From Streptomyces sp. MA5143a (GTDB taxonomy: Bacteria > Actinomycetota > Actinomycetes > Streptomycetales > Streptomycetaceae), in the NCBI RefSeq assembly GCF_900290235.1, contig NZ_OLMK01000001.1:1-64000 (forward strand): 64,000 nt of DNA, read 5' to 3'. Each line of letters starts with the position of its first letter. The first letter of the stretch is position 1. Of this stretch, positions 1 to 9,933 are shown piece by piece. The notes beneath the pieces were generated by a model. That model was given only the letters and a program-made list of their open reading frames with translations. It made no database searches and had not been told where the DNA came from. The position numbers were made by a program, and so were the translations under genes.

Positions 1-19
1 TGCCGAACAATCATTGATA

Positions 20-61
20 GAGCTGGTCCCCGAATTTCGGTTCGGGGACCAGCTCTTTTTT
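20..61 (+). terminator. Rho-independent terminator of an upstream gene
   Basis: A perfect 15-bp stem (20-34 with 41-55) closes a 6-nt loop and is followed by six T residues at 56-61. This is a textbook intrinsic terminator for a plus-strand gene lying before the window. It also isolates the downstream DegT-like gene, which must have its own promoter. Confidence 0.93.
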
Positions 62-107
62 GTTGTGCGTCACTTCGCGTTCACATTGCGCGACGAGGAT
101 CCGCGCT

Positions 108-785
108 ATGGGTACCGTTGGAATGCTCAAGGCCGCAGGTGTCGGCGTCGGTGACGAGGTGGTCGTGCCGGCGTTCGGGAACCCCGAGGTCGCCCAGGCC
201 GTGAGCCTGACAGGGGCAGTGCCGGTCTTCGCGGACATAGACCCGCTGTCGTACTGCCTGGACGCGGCGGCCGTGGAGGCCGCGGTGACCACGCGGACCG
301 TGGCGGTCGTCGCCGTGCACCGCTTCGGCCGGTCGGCGGACATCGCGGCACTGCACCAAATAGGGCAACGGCACGGCCTGTTGGTGCTGGAACAAGGGGA
401 GTCCGAGGCGCCGTACAGCGAGGTCGGAGTGCGCAGGGAACGCGCCGCGTACCTCAGCACCAAACTGAAAGGCGTACGGGCCCCGGTCGGATGCGACGGG
501 CACACCTTCCAGCAGTACGTCGTACGGGTGCCGGGCAACGGGCGGCCGGATCGGGACGCGTTCGCACGGGCCGTCAAGGCCAAGGGAGTTGCATGCAGCG
601 TGCCGGTGAAGACGCCGGTGCACCGCATGCCGGAGTTCCGGCGGGACATATGTCTCCCCGAGACCGAACGAGCCGCCGACGAGACGCTCGCGCTGCCCAT
701 CGGCGGAGACATGTCGCGGCGCGAACTGCACCGGCTGGTGTCCGCCTGCAACGCGCTCGGCGGGCTGCTGCAGCCGGCGTTCTGA
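108..785 (+). CDS. DegT/DnrJ/EryC1-family protein, catalytically degenerate
   Basis: The protein has 225 residues when started at the ATG at 108; an in-frame upstream start at 60 lies within 50 bp of the terminator and lacks family similarity. The N-terminal part follows the DegT aminotransferase fold (GVGVGDEVVVPAFGNPEVAQAV, then VFADIDP, then VVAVHRFGRSADIAAL). Right after HGLLVLEQ the family's EDAAQ-type PLP contact is lost, and the roughly 120 residues that would hold the catalytic lysine are missing. The text resumes with the C-terminal substrate-side region (QQYVVRVPG...RDAFARAVKAKGV). Family members are usually 370-400 residues. I infer a pseudo-enzyme with a binding or regulatory role. 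It stands alone between a terminator and tRNA-Thr. The reading frame is intact, so this is not an obvious decaying pseudogene. Confidence 0.75.
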   Translation: MGTVGMLKAAGVGVGDEVVVPAFGNPEVAQAVSLTGAVPVFADIDPLSYCLDAAAVEAAVTTRTVAVVAVHRFGRSADIAALHQIGQRHGLLVLEQGESEAPYSEVGVRRERAAYLSTKLKGVRAPVGCDGHTFQQYVVRVPGNGRPDRDAFARAVKAKGVACSVPVKTPVHRMPEFRRDICLPETERAADETLALPIGGDMSRRELHRLVSACNALGGLLQPAF

Positions 786-881
786 GAACGGTCGTCACGT
801 GCACAAGCTTGGTTTGGGAGCACGGCTCTGTTCGGGGTATGATCTATTCCGTTGCCGCGAGGGAAACCTCGAAAGCGACAA

Positions 882-954
882 GCCCCTATAGCTCAGTCGG
901 CAGAGCGTCTCCATGGTAAGGAGAAGGTCAACGGTTCGATTCCGTTTGGGGGCT
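882..954 (+). tRNA. tRNA-Thr (anticodon GGT)
   Basis: A 73-nt cloverleaf fits. The 7-bp acceptor stem is 882-888 with 947-953. The D arm contains GCTCAGTCGGCAGAGC. The anticodon stem TCTCC/GGAGA encloses the loop ATGGTAA, giving anticodon GGT, which reads ACC and ACT threonine codons. The T arm contains GGTTCGATTCC. CCA is not encoded. A terminator hairpin follows within 10 bp. Confidence 0.96.
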
Positions 955-960
955 CAGCCA

Positions 961-990
961 AAAGGCCCCGCCCATCCGGGCGGGGCCTTT
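961..990. terminator. Hairpin terminator after tRNA-Thr, bidirectional
   Basis: A perfect 13-bp stem (961-973 with 978-990) has a 4-nt loop, with A residues on its 5' side and T residues on its 3' side. It ends the tRNA on the plus strand. It also lies 29 bp past the stop of the convergent SpoIIE-type gene, so it probably serves both. Confidence 0.88.
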
Positions 991-1018
991 CTCATGCCCT
1001 TTTCCGATCGTCGCCCGC

Positions 1019-3766
1019 TCAGTCCTTGTGCAGGCCCGGAACACGCATCGCGAGGATGGCCATGTCGTCCGACGGGGCGTCCGACGCGAAGCGCTCGACC
1101 GCGCGCATCACACGGGCCGCCACAGCGCCGGCCGTGAGACCCGTACAGGTCGTGAGGACCTCCGTCAGGCCGTCGTCGCCCAACATGCGGGTGCCCTCAC
1201 GGCGTTCGGTGACGCCGTCCGTGACACAGAGGAGCACGTCACCGGGATCGAGGGTGACCGTCTGCTCGTACAGCTCCAGATCCTCCATGACACCGAGGAG
1301 GGGCTGCGGTTCGGCGGCCGGCTCCACCGTGCCGTCCTGGCGCAGGCGGAGCGGCAGCGGGTGCCCGGCACAGACGACCTTCAGGACGGCGCTGCCGTCC
1401 TCCTGAGGCCACAACTCGCCGTACAGGAGGGTCAGGAAACGACTGCGGGCGCCCTCGTCGATGATGGCGGAGTTCAAGCGCTCCAGTACGGCCGGGCCGC
1501 CGTAACCCTCGCGGGCCAGCAGGCGCAGGGCGTGACGGGCCAGGCCGGTCACCGCGGCGGCCTCCGGGCCCGTACCGCAGACATCGCCGATGGCGAAGCC
1601 GTACGCGCCGTCGCGGATCGGGAAGAGGTCGTAGAAGTCGCCGCCCACCTCGTTGCCCTCGCCGGCCGCGCGGTAGATGACCTCGACCTCGACGCCCTCG
1701 ATGTCCGGAAGCTCCGGCGGGAGGAGGCTGCGCTGGAGGGACTGGCTGATGGCCATGCGCTCCGAGTACAGGCGGGCGTTGTCCAGGGCCAGGGCGGCCC
1801 TGCGGGACAGGTCCTCCGCGAGCTCCAGGATCTCCTGGCGGAAGTGCTCGTCCGTCGGCTTGCCGAGCGTGAGCATGCCGATGACGCGGTTACGGGCCAC
1901 CAGGGGCAGGACGACCGTCTCCCCGCCCACCGCCGAGGCCGTCGCCAGAGTCGTGCCGATGCCCGAGCTGACCGTGGCGGGCTCGCCGAGGCCCAGGCTG
2001 CGCATCGAGGTGCGCAGCGCCGCGCGGTGGGCCGCTTCCGCGGGGGCCGTCCAGACGCGGGCGCCCGGAGTCGGGATCGGCTCGGGCGGCGCGATCTTGG
2101 ACAGGAGGGCCTTGAGGCCGTCGATGAGGTCCTCGTCCTCGTGGAGCACGTACGAGAGGTACGGGTCGGAGGCCTGGTCGGCGATCGTGTACACCGCGCA
2201 CCAGGTGGCGAGGGTCGGGATCGTCATCTGGGCCATCAGAGCCAGGGTCTGGTCGCGGTCCAGGGTGCCCGCGAGGAGGTCGGAGGCCTCGACGAGGAAC
2301 GACAGGGAGCCGCGGCGCAGCCGCTCCAGCTCACCCAGGCGTGCCGACTCGACGGCGAGAGCGATGCGGTCGGCGGCGAACTGGAGGCGCAGGGCCTCCT
2401 CGTTGGAATAGCGGCTCGCGGCCTCCGCGGCGACGCCGAGGGAACCCGTGAGGCGGCCCTCGACCTTCAGCGGGACCGTGACGACCGAGCGCATGCCCGT
2501 GCCGCTGAGCAGGGGGACCGCGCCGGGGACGGCCGCGAGATCGTCATGGACGGCCGGCATGCGGGCCGAGCCGTAGCGGCCGGGGCCGGCCTCCACGGGG
2601 ACGCGTGCGAAGCGCTGGCGGGCCGAGGGAAGGCCGGTGGAGGCCCGTACCTCCAGCTCGGTCTCGTCGTCGGTGGCGAGGAGCAGGAACGCGGAGTCCC
2701 CGTCGAGCATGTCGCGGGCGCGCTCCACCGTGCGCTGCAGGAGGCCGTCGAGGTCGTCCGGGGCGGGGGAGCCGATGAAGACCTCGAAGGGGTCCGTGGC
2801 CTGGCCCCCCTCGCCGGAGCCGCTCGAATCGCCGGTGGGGACGCGGATCGGGGTCTGCAGGACGGCGCGCTCGTGGTCCCGGACGAGAAGGCAGACCGTG
2901 GACGGTTCGCCGGCCGTGTCGCGGACCCGGAGGTGGGAGGCGTACACGGGGATCACCCGGCCGCCCGCGTCGCGGATGCCGTAACTGCCCTCCCAGCGGG
3001 AGAGTTGCAGGGCCTCCGCGACCCCGGTGCTGGTGCCGGGGGTGTGCGGCCAGGCGGCGAGGTCGGTGAGCGGCTTGCCGATGACCTGGTCCGGGGCGTA
3101 GCCGAACAGTTCCTCGGCGTCCTCGTTCCACGCGTTGATCGCGCCCGTGCGGTCGATCTGGACGACGGCGACGCGGACCCGGCCGTCGGCCAGGGGCAGC
3201 AGGTCGGCGGGGAGGGAAGGGCCCGCTGTGCGGGTGCCCACGGGGCGGTCGGGGAGGACGAGTTGGAACCAGACCTGCTTGTGGGTGGGGGTGTACTCGA
3301 CGCCCCAGCGGCCGGCCATCGCCGCGCACAGCTGGAGGCCGCGGCCTCCCTCGCGGTCGGGGCTGCCCATGTTGACGGGGCTGGACTGGAGGGGGATCTC
3401 ACGCTCGGGGTATCTGTCGGCGACCTCGATGCGGACCCCGTCCTCCGAGCGCAGGCACAGCACGTCGGCGGAGGTGCCCGCGTGGACGACCGCGTTGGTG
3501 ACCAGTTCGCTGGTGAGGACCACGGCGTCGTCGACGATGTCGGCGAAACCCCAGCCCTGGAGGGTGTCGCGGACGAACGAGCGGGCCGTCGCGACGGATC
3601 GCGAGACGGGGTCGAAACTGGCGGCCGCGCGCGCGGTGATCACAGAACTCCTTGTCCGGTTCTCGTCGTGCGAGGACCCACGACCGACCTCCTGCCGAGG
3701 CAGAGGCTGATCATCCGTCGGCCTGGGTTCCTGGGGGGCCTCCCCAGGATGCAGTCCGGTGGTCAT
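1019..3766 (-). CDS. SpoIIE-family PP2C phosphatase with HATPase, PAS and GAF domains
   Basis: The protein has 915 residues. The start at 3766 is chosen because GGAGGGG lies 10 nt upstream; a longer frame begins at 3838 and a GTG near residue 42 is another option. Domains in order: an RsbW-like ATPase/anti-sigma module (about 40-175, with the N-box ELVTNAVVHAG and the G-box GGRGLQL), a PAS domain (about 190-310, AINAWNEDAEELFGY), two GAF-like segments (about 330-680), and a C-terminal PP2C/SpoIIE domain (about 700-915) with the metal-binding motifs EVGGDFYD, IGDVCGTG, VTDGVTE and SDDMA. Such proteins dephosphorylate anti-anti-sigma factors, and the kinase-like module can phosphorylate or bind them. 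It is divergent from osaA across a 396-bp region, so co-function in osmotic or oxidative signalling is plausible but inferred. Confidence 0.9.
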   Translation of the reverse strand: MTTGLHPGEAPQEPRPTDDQPLPRQEVGRGSSHDENRTRSSVITARAAASFDPVSRSVATARSFVRDTLQGWGFADIVDDAVVLTSELVTNAVVHAGTSADVLCLRSEDGVRIEVADRYPEREIPLQSSPVNMGSPDREGGRGLQLCAAMAGRWGVEYTPTHKQVWFQLVLPDRPVGTRTAGPSLPADLLPLADGRVRVAVVQIDRTGAINAWNEDAEELFGYAPDQVIGKPLTDLAAWPHTPGTSTGVAEALQLSRWEGSYGIRDAGGRVIPVYASHLRVRDTAGEPSTVCLLVRDHERAVLQTPIRVPTGDSSGSGEGGQATDPFEVFIGSPAPDDLDGLLQRTVERARDMLDGDSAFLLLATDDETELEVRASTGLPSARQRFARVPVEAGPGRYGSARMPAVHDDLAAVPGAVPLLSGTGMRSVVTVPLKVEGRLTGSLGVAAEAASRYSNEEALRLQFAADRIALAVESARLGELERLRRGSLSFLVEASDLLAGTLDRDQTLALMAQMTIPTLATWCAVYTIADQASDPYLSYVLHEDEDLIDGLKALLSKIAPPEPIPTPGARVWTAPAEAAHRAALRTSMRSLGLGEPATVSSGIGTTLATASAVGGETVVLPLVARNRVIGMLTLGKPTDEHFRQEILELAEDLSRRAALALDNARLYSERMAISQSLQRSLLPPELPDIEGVEVEVIYRAAGEGNEVGGDFYDLFPIRDGAYGFAIGDVCGTGPEAAAVTGLARHALRLLAREGYGGPAVLERLNSAIIDEGARSRFLTLLYGELWPQEDGSAVLKVVCAGHPLPLRLRQDGTVEPAAEPQPLLGVMEDLELYEQTVTLDPGDVLLCVTDGVTERREGTRMLGDDGLTEVLTTCTGLTAGAVAARVMRAVERFASDAPSDDMAILAMRVPGLHKD

Positions 3767-4162
3767 GGTGCGGCCGCCCCTCCGATGCCTGCCCGCTCGT
3801 GCTCGTGCGCCACCGCCCAGGCCGGACGGGACCGGCATGGCTGGACAGCCGCATGCAAGGTTACTTACCTTCGCCGTCCATGCGGATGCCGGTCGTCTGT
3901 GTTTCCGCCCGGAGGTGTGCGGACCGTGTGCGAAGCTGCCGAACTGTTATGGCCTGGTTCAGCCATGGTGAAACACTGGGCAGGATTCCAGGAGAAGGCC
4001 GGGTCGGACCGCGTTCTGCCAGGTGTACCGGGGAGTGGTGTCCGACTCACCGATCAGACGTACCCGCGTACGAAGTAGTACGAGTGGTACGAGCAGTGCG
4101 AAGCGGCCCAGTGGGGCGCAGTACGTCCAGCAGGAACGGTCGACCCTTGCGGGAGGGACACA
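3767..4162. promoter_or_regulatory. Divergent promoter region between the SpoIIE-type gene and osaA
   Basis: This is 396 bp with no convincing gene. It must hold promoters for both divergent genes, but I see no unambiguous -35/-10 pair. Four copies of a short GTACGA-type repeat (4068-4101) are the clearest ordered element. Confidence 0.5.
4068..4101 (+). repeat. Four 9-10 bp tandem GTACGA repeats upstream of osaA
   Basis: GTACGA occurs at 4068, 4078 and 4087, and the variant GTGCGA at 4096, with spacings of 10, 9 and 9 bp. The array ends about 60 bp before the osaA start. The one-turn spacing would put all copies on the same DNA face, which suits a multimeric regulator; that role is inference. 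Confidence 0.55.
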
Positions 4163-7100
4163 GTGGAGTCTGGCGCAGCGACGCGAGGCACTAAGGCGCG
4201 CGCGAAAGGCGGACAGTCCCTGAACAAGCAGCGCAAACCGCGAGGCGGGACCACCACCGTGGACACGGCTGCCCTGGATCGGCTGTTGACGGCGCTGGAG
4301 GCCATGCGGGACGGCAACTTCCGCAAGCGGCTCACCGTCTCGGGTGACGGTGTCATGGCCGAGATCGCTGCCGTGTTCAACGAGGTGGCGGACCGCAATC
4401 TGCATCTGACCGGTGAGTTGTCGCGGGTGCGGCGGATGGTCGGCCGTGAGGGGAAGCTCACCGAGCGGCTGGAGACGGGCGCGACCGAGGGGTCCTGGGC
4501 GGCCGCGATCGATGCGTCGAACGCCCTGGTCGACGATCTCGTGCGGCCGGTCTCCGAGGTCAGCCGGGTGTTGTCGGCCGTCGCCGAGGGTGACCTGTCG
4601 CCGCGGATGGAGCTGCGGACGCACGCCCCGGACGGGAGCGGGCATCCGCTGCGAGGGGAGTTCCTGAAGGTCGGGCGGACCGTCAACAACCTGGTCGACC
4701 AGCTGTCGACGTTCACCGACGAGGTCACGCGTGTGGCCAGCGAGGTGGGCACCGAGGGCAAGCTGGGCGGACAGGCCCGGGTGCGTGGGATGTCCGGTTC
4801 GTGGAAGGACCTGACCGAGTCCGTCAACACGATGGCGTACCGGCTCACCGCGCAGGTGAGGGACATCGCGCTGGTGACGACCGCGGTCGCCAAGGGTGAT
4901 CTGTCCCGGAAGGTCACGGTTCATGTCGCCGGCGAGATGCTGGAGCTGAAGGAGACCGTCAACACGATGGTCGACCAGCTGTCCGCGTTCTCCTCAGAGG
5001 TGACGCGAGTCGCCCGTGAGGTGGGCACGGAGGGCCAGCTCGGCGGTCAGGCCGAGGTGCCCGGTGTGGCCGGGGTGTGGAAAGAACTCACCGATTCGGT
5101 GAACACCATGGCCGGCAATCTGACGGCGCAGGTGCGGGGGATCGCCCAGGTCACCACCGCCGTCGCCAATGGTGATCTGTCGCAGAAGGTGACGGTCCCG
5201 GCACGTGGTGAGGTCGCCAAGCTCGCCGAGACGATCAACCAGATGACCGAGACGCTGCGGATCTTCGCCGACGAGGTCACCCGTGTGGCGAACGAGGTGG
5301 GTGCCGAGGGGCGTCTCGGCGGTCAGGCGCAGGTGCCGGGTGCGGCGGGTACGTGGAAGGACCTCACCGATTCGGTGAACACGGTCTTCCGGAACCTCAC
5401 GATCCAGGTGCGGGACATCGCGGCCGTGACCACCGCCGTGGCCAACGGCGACCTCTCGCAGAAGGTCACCGTCGACGTGGCCGGCGAGATGCTGGAGCTG
5501 AAGAACACCGTCAACGGGATGGTCGACCAGCTGTCCTACTTCGGTGCCGAGGTCACCCGCGTGGCCAACGAGGTGGGTGCCGAGGGGCGTCTCGGCGGTC
5601 AGGCGAAGGTGCCGGGCGCGGCCGGTACGTGGAAGGACCTCACGGACTCCGTCAACACGGCGTTCCGGAATCTCACCGGACAGGTGAGGAACATCGCGGC
5701 GGTCACCACGGCCGTGGCCAACGGCGACCTTTCGCAGAAGGTCACCGTCGATGTCGCGGGCGAGATGCTCGAACTGAAGAACACCGTGAACACGATGGTG
5801 GACCAGCTGTCGTCGTTCGCCGACCAGGTGACCCGCATGGCCCGCGACGTGGGCACGGAGGGCCGCCTCGGCGGCCAGGCGCGCGTGGACGGTGTGTCGG
5901 GCACCTGGAAGGAGCTCACCGACTCCGTCAACTCGATGGCCGGCAACCTCACCTCCCAGGTGCGCAACATCGCCCAGGTGACGACGGCGGTCGCCCGAGG
6001 TGACCTCTCGCAGAAGATCGACGTCGACGCGCGCGGCGAGATCCTGGAGCTGAAGAACACCATCAACACGATGGTGGACCAGCTGTCGTCCTTCGCCGAC
6101 CAGGTGACCAGGGTGGCCCGTGACGTGGGCACGGAGGGCCGCCTCGGCGGTCAGGCGCACGTGCCGGGTGTCGCCGGTGTGTGGCGCGACCTCACCGAGT
6201 CCGTGAACGGCATGGCCGGCAACCTGACCGGACAGGTCCGCAACATCGCGCAGGTCGCCACGGCGGTCGCCCGCGGTGACCTCTCCCAGAAGATCACCGT
6301 GGACGCGCGCGGCGAGATCCTGGAGCTGAAGAACACGCTGAACACGATGGTGGACCAGCTGTCGTCGTTCGCGGAGGAGGTCACCAGGGTCGCCCGTGAG
6401 GTGGGCACGGAGGGCCAGCTCGGCGGTCAGGCCGAGGTGCAGGGCGTCTCCGGCACCTGGAAGGACCTCACCCAGTCGGTGAACTTCATGGCGAACAACC
6501 TGACCATCCAGGTGCGCCAGATCGCCGAGGTCACGACCGCGGTCGCCAAGGGCGACCTGTCGAAGAAGATCACCGTGGACGCCAAGGGCGAGATCCTCGA
6601 GCTCGTCACCACGGTGAACACGATGGTCGACCAGCTGTCGTCCTTCGCCGAGCAGGTGACCCGGGTGGCCCGTGAGGTGGGCACCGAGGGCATCCTCGGG
6701 GGCCAGGCGCACGTGCCGGGCGTCACCGGCATCTGGAAGGACCTCAGCGGCAATGTGAACCTGATGGCCAAGAACCTGACCATGCAGGTGCGGAACATCT
6801 CCCAGGTGGCCGCGGCCGTCGCCAACGGCGACCTCACCCGCACGGTGACGATCGAGGCGCGCGGAGAGGTCGCGCAGCTCGCCGACACCTTCAACAGCAT
6901 GGTCAAGACGCTGAGCTCCTTCGCGGACCAGGTCACCAAGGTGGCCCGCGAGGTGGGCACGGACGGCATCCTGGGCGGCCAGGCGCACGTACCGGGTGTG
7001 GCGGGTACATGGAAGGACCTCACCGAGTCCGTGAACTCGATGGCGTCGAACCTGACCGGGCAGGTCCGCAACATCGCGATGGTCACGACCGCCATCGCCA

Positions 7101-9637
7101 AGGGTGATCTCACCAAGAAGATCGACATCGACGCGCGCGGCGAGATCCTGGAGCTGAAGACCACCATCAACACGATGGTCGACCAGCTGTCGTCCTTCGC
7201 CGAGGAGGTCACCCGGGTGGCCCGCGAGGTGGGCACCGAGGGGCAGCTGGGCGGTCTGGCACGGGTGCGGGACGTCGACGGCACCTGGCGGGATCTCACC
7301 GAGTCGGTGAACGAGATGGCCGGGAACCTCACCCGGCAGGTGCGCGCCATCGCGCGCGTGGCCACCGCGGTGACCCGGGGCGACCTGAATCTCAAGATCG
7401 ACGTGGACGCGTCGGGCGAGATCAAGGAGTTGCAGGACTACATCAACAAGATGATCGCCAACCTGCGCGACACCACGATCGCCAACCAGGAGCAGGACTG
7501 GCTCAAGGGCAATCTGGCCCGCATCTCCGCCCTGATGCAGGGCCGCCGGGACCTGGACGACGTGGCGTCGCTGATCATGAGCGAGCTGACTCCGGTGGTC
7601 TCCGCGCAGCACGGGGCGTTCTTCCTGGCGATGCCGTTGGTCGACGGCAAGGACCTGGGCCCGGACAACGACGACGAGTACGAGCTGCGGATGCTCGGTT
7701 CGTACGGCTACTCGATGGGCTCGATGCCGACGTCGTTCGGGCCGGGGGAGGCGCTGGTCGGCACGGCCGCGCAGGAGAAGCGCACCATCCTGGTGGAGAA
7801 CGCGCCGAGCGGTTATCTGAAGATCTCCTCCGGGCTCGGTGAGGCGCCCCCGGCGCAGGTCATCGTGCTTCCGGTGCTCTTCGAGGGGACCGTGCTCGGT
7901 GTGATCGAGCTGGCGTCGTTCACGCCGTTCACGCAGATCCAGAAGGACTTCCTCAACCAGATCGCCGAGATGATCGCGACGAGCGTCAACACCATCTCCG
8001 TCAACACCAAGACGGAGGTGCTGCTGAAGCAGTCGCAGGAGCTGACCGAGCAACTGCGGGAGCGGTCGGACGAGTTGGAGAACCGGCAGAAGGCCCTCCA
8101 GGCGTCCAACGCCGAACTGGAGGAGAAGGCCGAGCTGCTGGCCCGGCAGAACCGCGACATCGAGGTCAAGAACACCGAGATCGAGGAGGCGCGGCAGGTC
8201 CTGGAGGAGCGGGCCGAGCAGCTCGCCGTCTCGATGCGCTACAAGAGCGAGTTCCTGGCGAACATGTCGCACGAGCTGCGTACGCCGCTCAACTCGCTGC
8301 TGATCCTCGCCAAGCTGCTCGCGGACAACGCCGAGTCGAACCTGACGCCCAAGCAGGTCGAGTTCGCCGAGACGATCCACGGGGCGGGCTCCGACCTGCT
8401 CCAGCTGATCAACGACATCCTGGACCTGTCGAAGGTCGAGGCGGGCAAGATGGACGTCTCGCCGACCCGGATCGCGCTCGTCCAGCTCGTCGACTACGTG
8501 GAGGCCACCTTCCGGCCGCTGACCGCCGAGAAGGGCCTGGACTTCTCCGTGCGCGTCTCGCCGGAGCTGCCGGCCACGCTGCACACGGACGAACAGCGGC
8601 TGCTGCAGGTGCTGCGCAACCTTCTGTCGAACGCGGTGAAGTTCACCGACTCGGGGGCCGTGGAGCTGGTCATCCGGCCGGCCGGCGCGGATGTGCCGGT
8701 GGCCATCAGGGAGCAGCTGCTGGAGGCGGGCTCGCTGAGCGACCCGGACGCGGACATGATCGCGTTCTCGGTGACCGACACCGGCATCGGTATCGCGGCC
8801 AGCAAGATGCGGGTGATCTTCGAGGCGTTCAAGCAGGCCGACGGCACCACGAGCCGCAAGTACGGCGGTACGGGCCTGGGGCTGTCGATCTCGCGGGAGA
8901 TCGCCCGGCTGTTGGGCGGCGAGATCCACGCCCAGAGCGAGCCCGGACGCGGCTCCACCTTCACCCTCTACCTGCCGCTGCACCCGAGTGAACTGCCTCC
9001 GCAGGGCTACGCGAGCAACACCCCGTCCTCGCTGGAAGCGGGGGAGCTGCTGGCCTCCGAGGCCGAGCTGAGCGAACCCGCGGAGACGCCGGCCGAGGTG
9101 AAGTCGTACCAGGAGACGCAGAACGGGGCCGCCGCGCTGTTCAGGCGCCGCCGCAGGGCCGTGCCGGCCGGTCCGTCGTCCGGGATGCCCGGGCAGGGCA
9201 ACGGGCAGGCGCCGGAGCACTGGGCGCAGGAGGCGCCACAGGCGCGCCGTGCCGCCCGGTTCGACGGCGAGAAGGTGCTGATCGTCGACGACGACATCCG
9301 CAACGTCTTCGCGCTCACCAGCGTCCTGGAGCAGCACGGCCTGTCCGTGCTGTACGCGGAGAACGGCCGCGAGGGCATCGAGGTCCTGGAGCAGCACGAC
9401 GATGTGACAGTCGTCCTGATGGACATCATGATGCCCGAGATGGACGGGTACGCGACGACCACGGCGATCCGCCGGATGCCGCAGTTCGCCGGACTGCCGA
9501 TCATCGCGCTGACGGCCAAGGCGATGAAGGGCGACCGGGAGAAGGCGATCGACTCGGGCGCATCCGACTATGTGACCAAGCCGGTCGATCCGGATCATCT
9601 GCTGGCGGTGATGGAGCAATGGATGCGGAGCGAGTGA
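4163..9637 (+). CDS. osaA: Hybrid histidine kinase OsaA with poly-HAMP array
   Basis: The protein has 1824 residues from a GTG start preceded by GGGAGGG at 4151. There is no membrane segment, so it should be cytoplasmic. Residues about 40-1090 are a poly-HAMP ladder: eleven AVxxGDL(S/T) half-units alternate with ten VGxEGxLGGxAxVxGxxGxW half-units, in a 92-residue period like fungal group III (Nik1/Os-1) kinases. A GAF domain (about 1110-1290) and a coiled coil follow. HisKA has the phosphoacceptor H1370 in MSHELRTP. HATPase has the G boxes DTGIGI and [12 protein letters not shown]-terminal receiver has D1754 in [11 protein letters not shown]. In Streptomyces OsaA works with OsaB in osmoadaptation and in switching on aerial growth and antibiotics under osmotic stress. 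osaB follows 296 bp downstream with its own control region. Confidence 0.95.
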   Translation: MESGAATRGTKARAKGGQSLNKQRKPRGGTTTVDTAALDRLLTALEAMRDGNFRKRLTVSGDGVMAEIAAVFNEVADRNLHLTGELSRVRRMVGREGKLTERLETGATEGSWAAAIDASNALVDDLVRPVSEVSRVLSAVAEGDLSPRMELRTHAPDGSGHPLRGEFLKVGRTVNNLVDQLSTFTDEVTRVASEVGTEGKLGGQARVRGMSGSWKDLTESVNTMAYRLTAQVRDIALVTTAVAKGDLSRKVTVHVAGEMLELKETVNTMVDQLSAFSSEVTRVAREVGTEGQLGGQAEVPGVAGVWKELTDSVNTMAGNLTAQVRGIAQVTTAVANGDLSQKVTVPARGEVAKLAETINQMTETLRIFADEVTRVANEVGAEGRLGGQAQVPGAAGTWKDLTDSVNTVFRNLTIQVRDIAAVTTAVANGDLSQKVTVDVAGEMLELKNTVNGMVDQLSYFGAEVTRVANEVGAEGRLGGQAKVPGAAGTWKDLTDSVNTAFRNLTGQVRNIAAVTTAVANGDLSQKVTVDVAGEMLELKNTVNTMVDQLSSFADQVTRMARDVGTEGRLGGQARVDGVSGTWKELTDSVNSMAGNLTSQVRNIAQVTTAVARGDLSQKIDVDARGEILELKNTINTMVDQLSSFADQVTRVARDVGTEGRLGGQAHVPGVAGVWRDLTESVNGMAGNLTGQVRNIAQVATAVARGDLSQKITVDARGEILELKNTLNTMVDQLSSFAEEVTRVAREVGTEGQLGGQAEVQGVSGTWKDLTQSVNFMANNLTIQVRQIAEVTTAVAKGDLSKKITVDAKGEILELVTTVNTMVDQLSSFAEQVTRVAREVGTEGILGGQAHVPGVTGIWKDLSGNVNLMAKNLTMQVRNISQVAAAVANGDLTRTVTIEARGEVAQLADTFNSMVKTLSSFADQVTKVAREVGTDGILGGQAHVPGVAGTWKDLTESVNSMASNLTGQVRNIAMVTTAIAKGDLTKKIDIDARGEILELKTTINTMVDQLSSFAEEVTRVAREVGTEGQLGGLARVRDVDGTWRDLTESVNEMAGNLTRQVRAIARVATAVTRGDLNLKIDVDASGEIKELQDYINKMIANLRDTTIANQEQDWLKGNLARISALMQGRRDLDDVASLIMSELTPVVSAQHGAFFLAMPLVDGKDLGPDNDDEYELRMLGSYGYSMGSMPTSFGPGEALVGTAAQEKRTILVENAPSGYLKISSGLGEAPPAQVIVLPVLFEGTVLGVIELASFTPFTQIQKDFLNQIAEMIATSVNTISVNTKTEVLLKQSQELTEQLRERSDELENRQKALQASNAELEEKAELLARQNRDIEVKNTEIEEARQVLEERAEQLAVSMRYKSEFLANMSHELRTPLNSLLILAKLLADNAESNLTPKQVEFAETIHGAGSDLLQLINDILDLSKVEAGKMDVSPTRIALVQLVDYVEATFRPLTAEKGLDFSVRVSPELPATLHTDEQRLLQVLRNLLSNAVKFTDSGAVELVIRPAGADVPVAIREQLLEAGSLSDPDADMIAFSVTDTGIGIAASKMRVIFEAFKQADGTTSRKYGGTGLGLSISREIARLLGGEIHAQSEPGRGSTFTLYLPLHPSELPPQGYASNTPSSLEAGELLASEAELSEPAETPAEVKSYQETQNGAAALFRRRRRAVPAGPSSGMPGQGNGQAPEHWAQEAPQARRAARFDGEKVLIVDDDIRNVFALTSVLEQHGLSVLYAENGREGIEVLEQHDDVTVVLMDIMMPEMDGYATTTAIRRMPQFAGLPIIALTAKAMKGDREKAIDSGASDYVTKPVDPDHLLAVMEQWMRSE
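4766..7441 (+). repeat. In-frame 276-bp tandem repeats encoding the HAMP ladder
   Basis: The codons for the LGGxA segment recur at 4766, 5042 and so on to 7250, exactly 276 bp (92 codons) apart, ten times with no insertion or deletion between copies. Several neighbouring units are nearly identical in DNA, so the array is a potential site of unequal recombination. Confidence 0.9.
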
Positions 9638-9712
9638 CGGGCGGGAGGCGTGCGGTCACAACCGGATGAGTGGAAAGCCCACTTGCTGACTGAGTGTGGC
9701 CGAGGCCGTGTA

Positions 9713-9756
9713 GAAACGCGGGATTCGGGGAACCTTCTGGTCCCCCGCCGCGTTTC
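9713..9756 (+). terminator. Hairpin after osaA
   Basis: A 9-bp outer stem (9713-9721 with 9748-9756) surrounds an inner GGGGAACC/GGTCCCC stem with one bulged base and a 4-nt loop. There is no long T-tract, as is common for Streptomyces terminators. It sits 75 bp after the osaA stop. Confidence 0.65.
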
Positions 9757-9858
9757 TGCTACGAGCACAGTGACATCACGGTGACAGGGTGTGGCGACGG
9801 GCTGGGTGCGGCTACGATGACCGGCACAAGGACGGGCGGCGCAAGGGAGTCGTCCCCT

Positions 9859-9884
9859 GAGGTGACACCCGGCGGTGTCACCTC
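9859..9884. promoter_or_regulatory. Perfect 11-bp-arm palindrome upstream of osaB
   Basis: Arms GAGGTGACACC (9859-9869) and GGTGTCACCTC (9874-9884) are separated by 4 bp. The palindrome ends 49 bp before the osaB start. Its symmetry and the absence of a T-tract favour a protein-binding operator over a terminator. The binding factor is unknown. Confidence 0.6.
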
Positions 9885-9933
9885 GGATCCTGAGGACAGG
9901 GGAGGCCCCAAGCCGGGGCGAGGAGGGCGGGCC

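Noticed and set aside
1028..4078. 1016-residue plus-strand open frame opposite the SpoIIE-type gene
   Set aside because: Arg/Gly/Glu-biased translation of the antisense of a well-supported gene; no domain similarity.
4994..9619. 1541-residue minus-strand open frame opposite osaA
   Set aside because: Mirror of the HAMP repeats; its apparent repeats are only the antisense of osaA.
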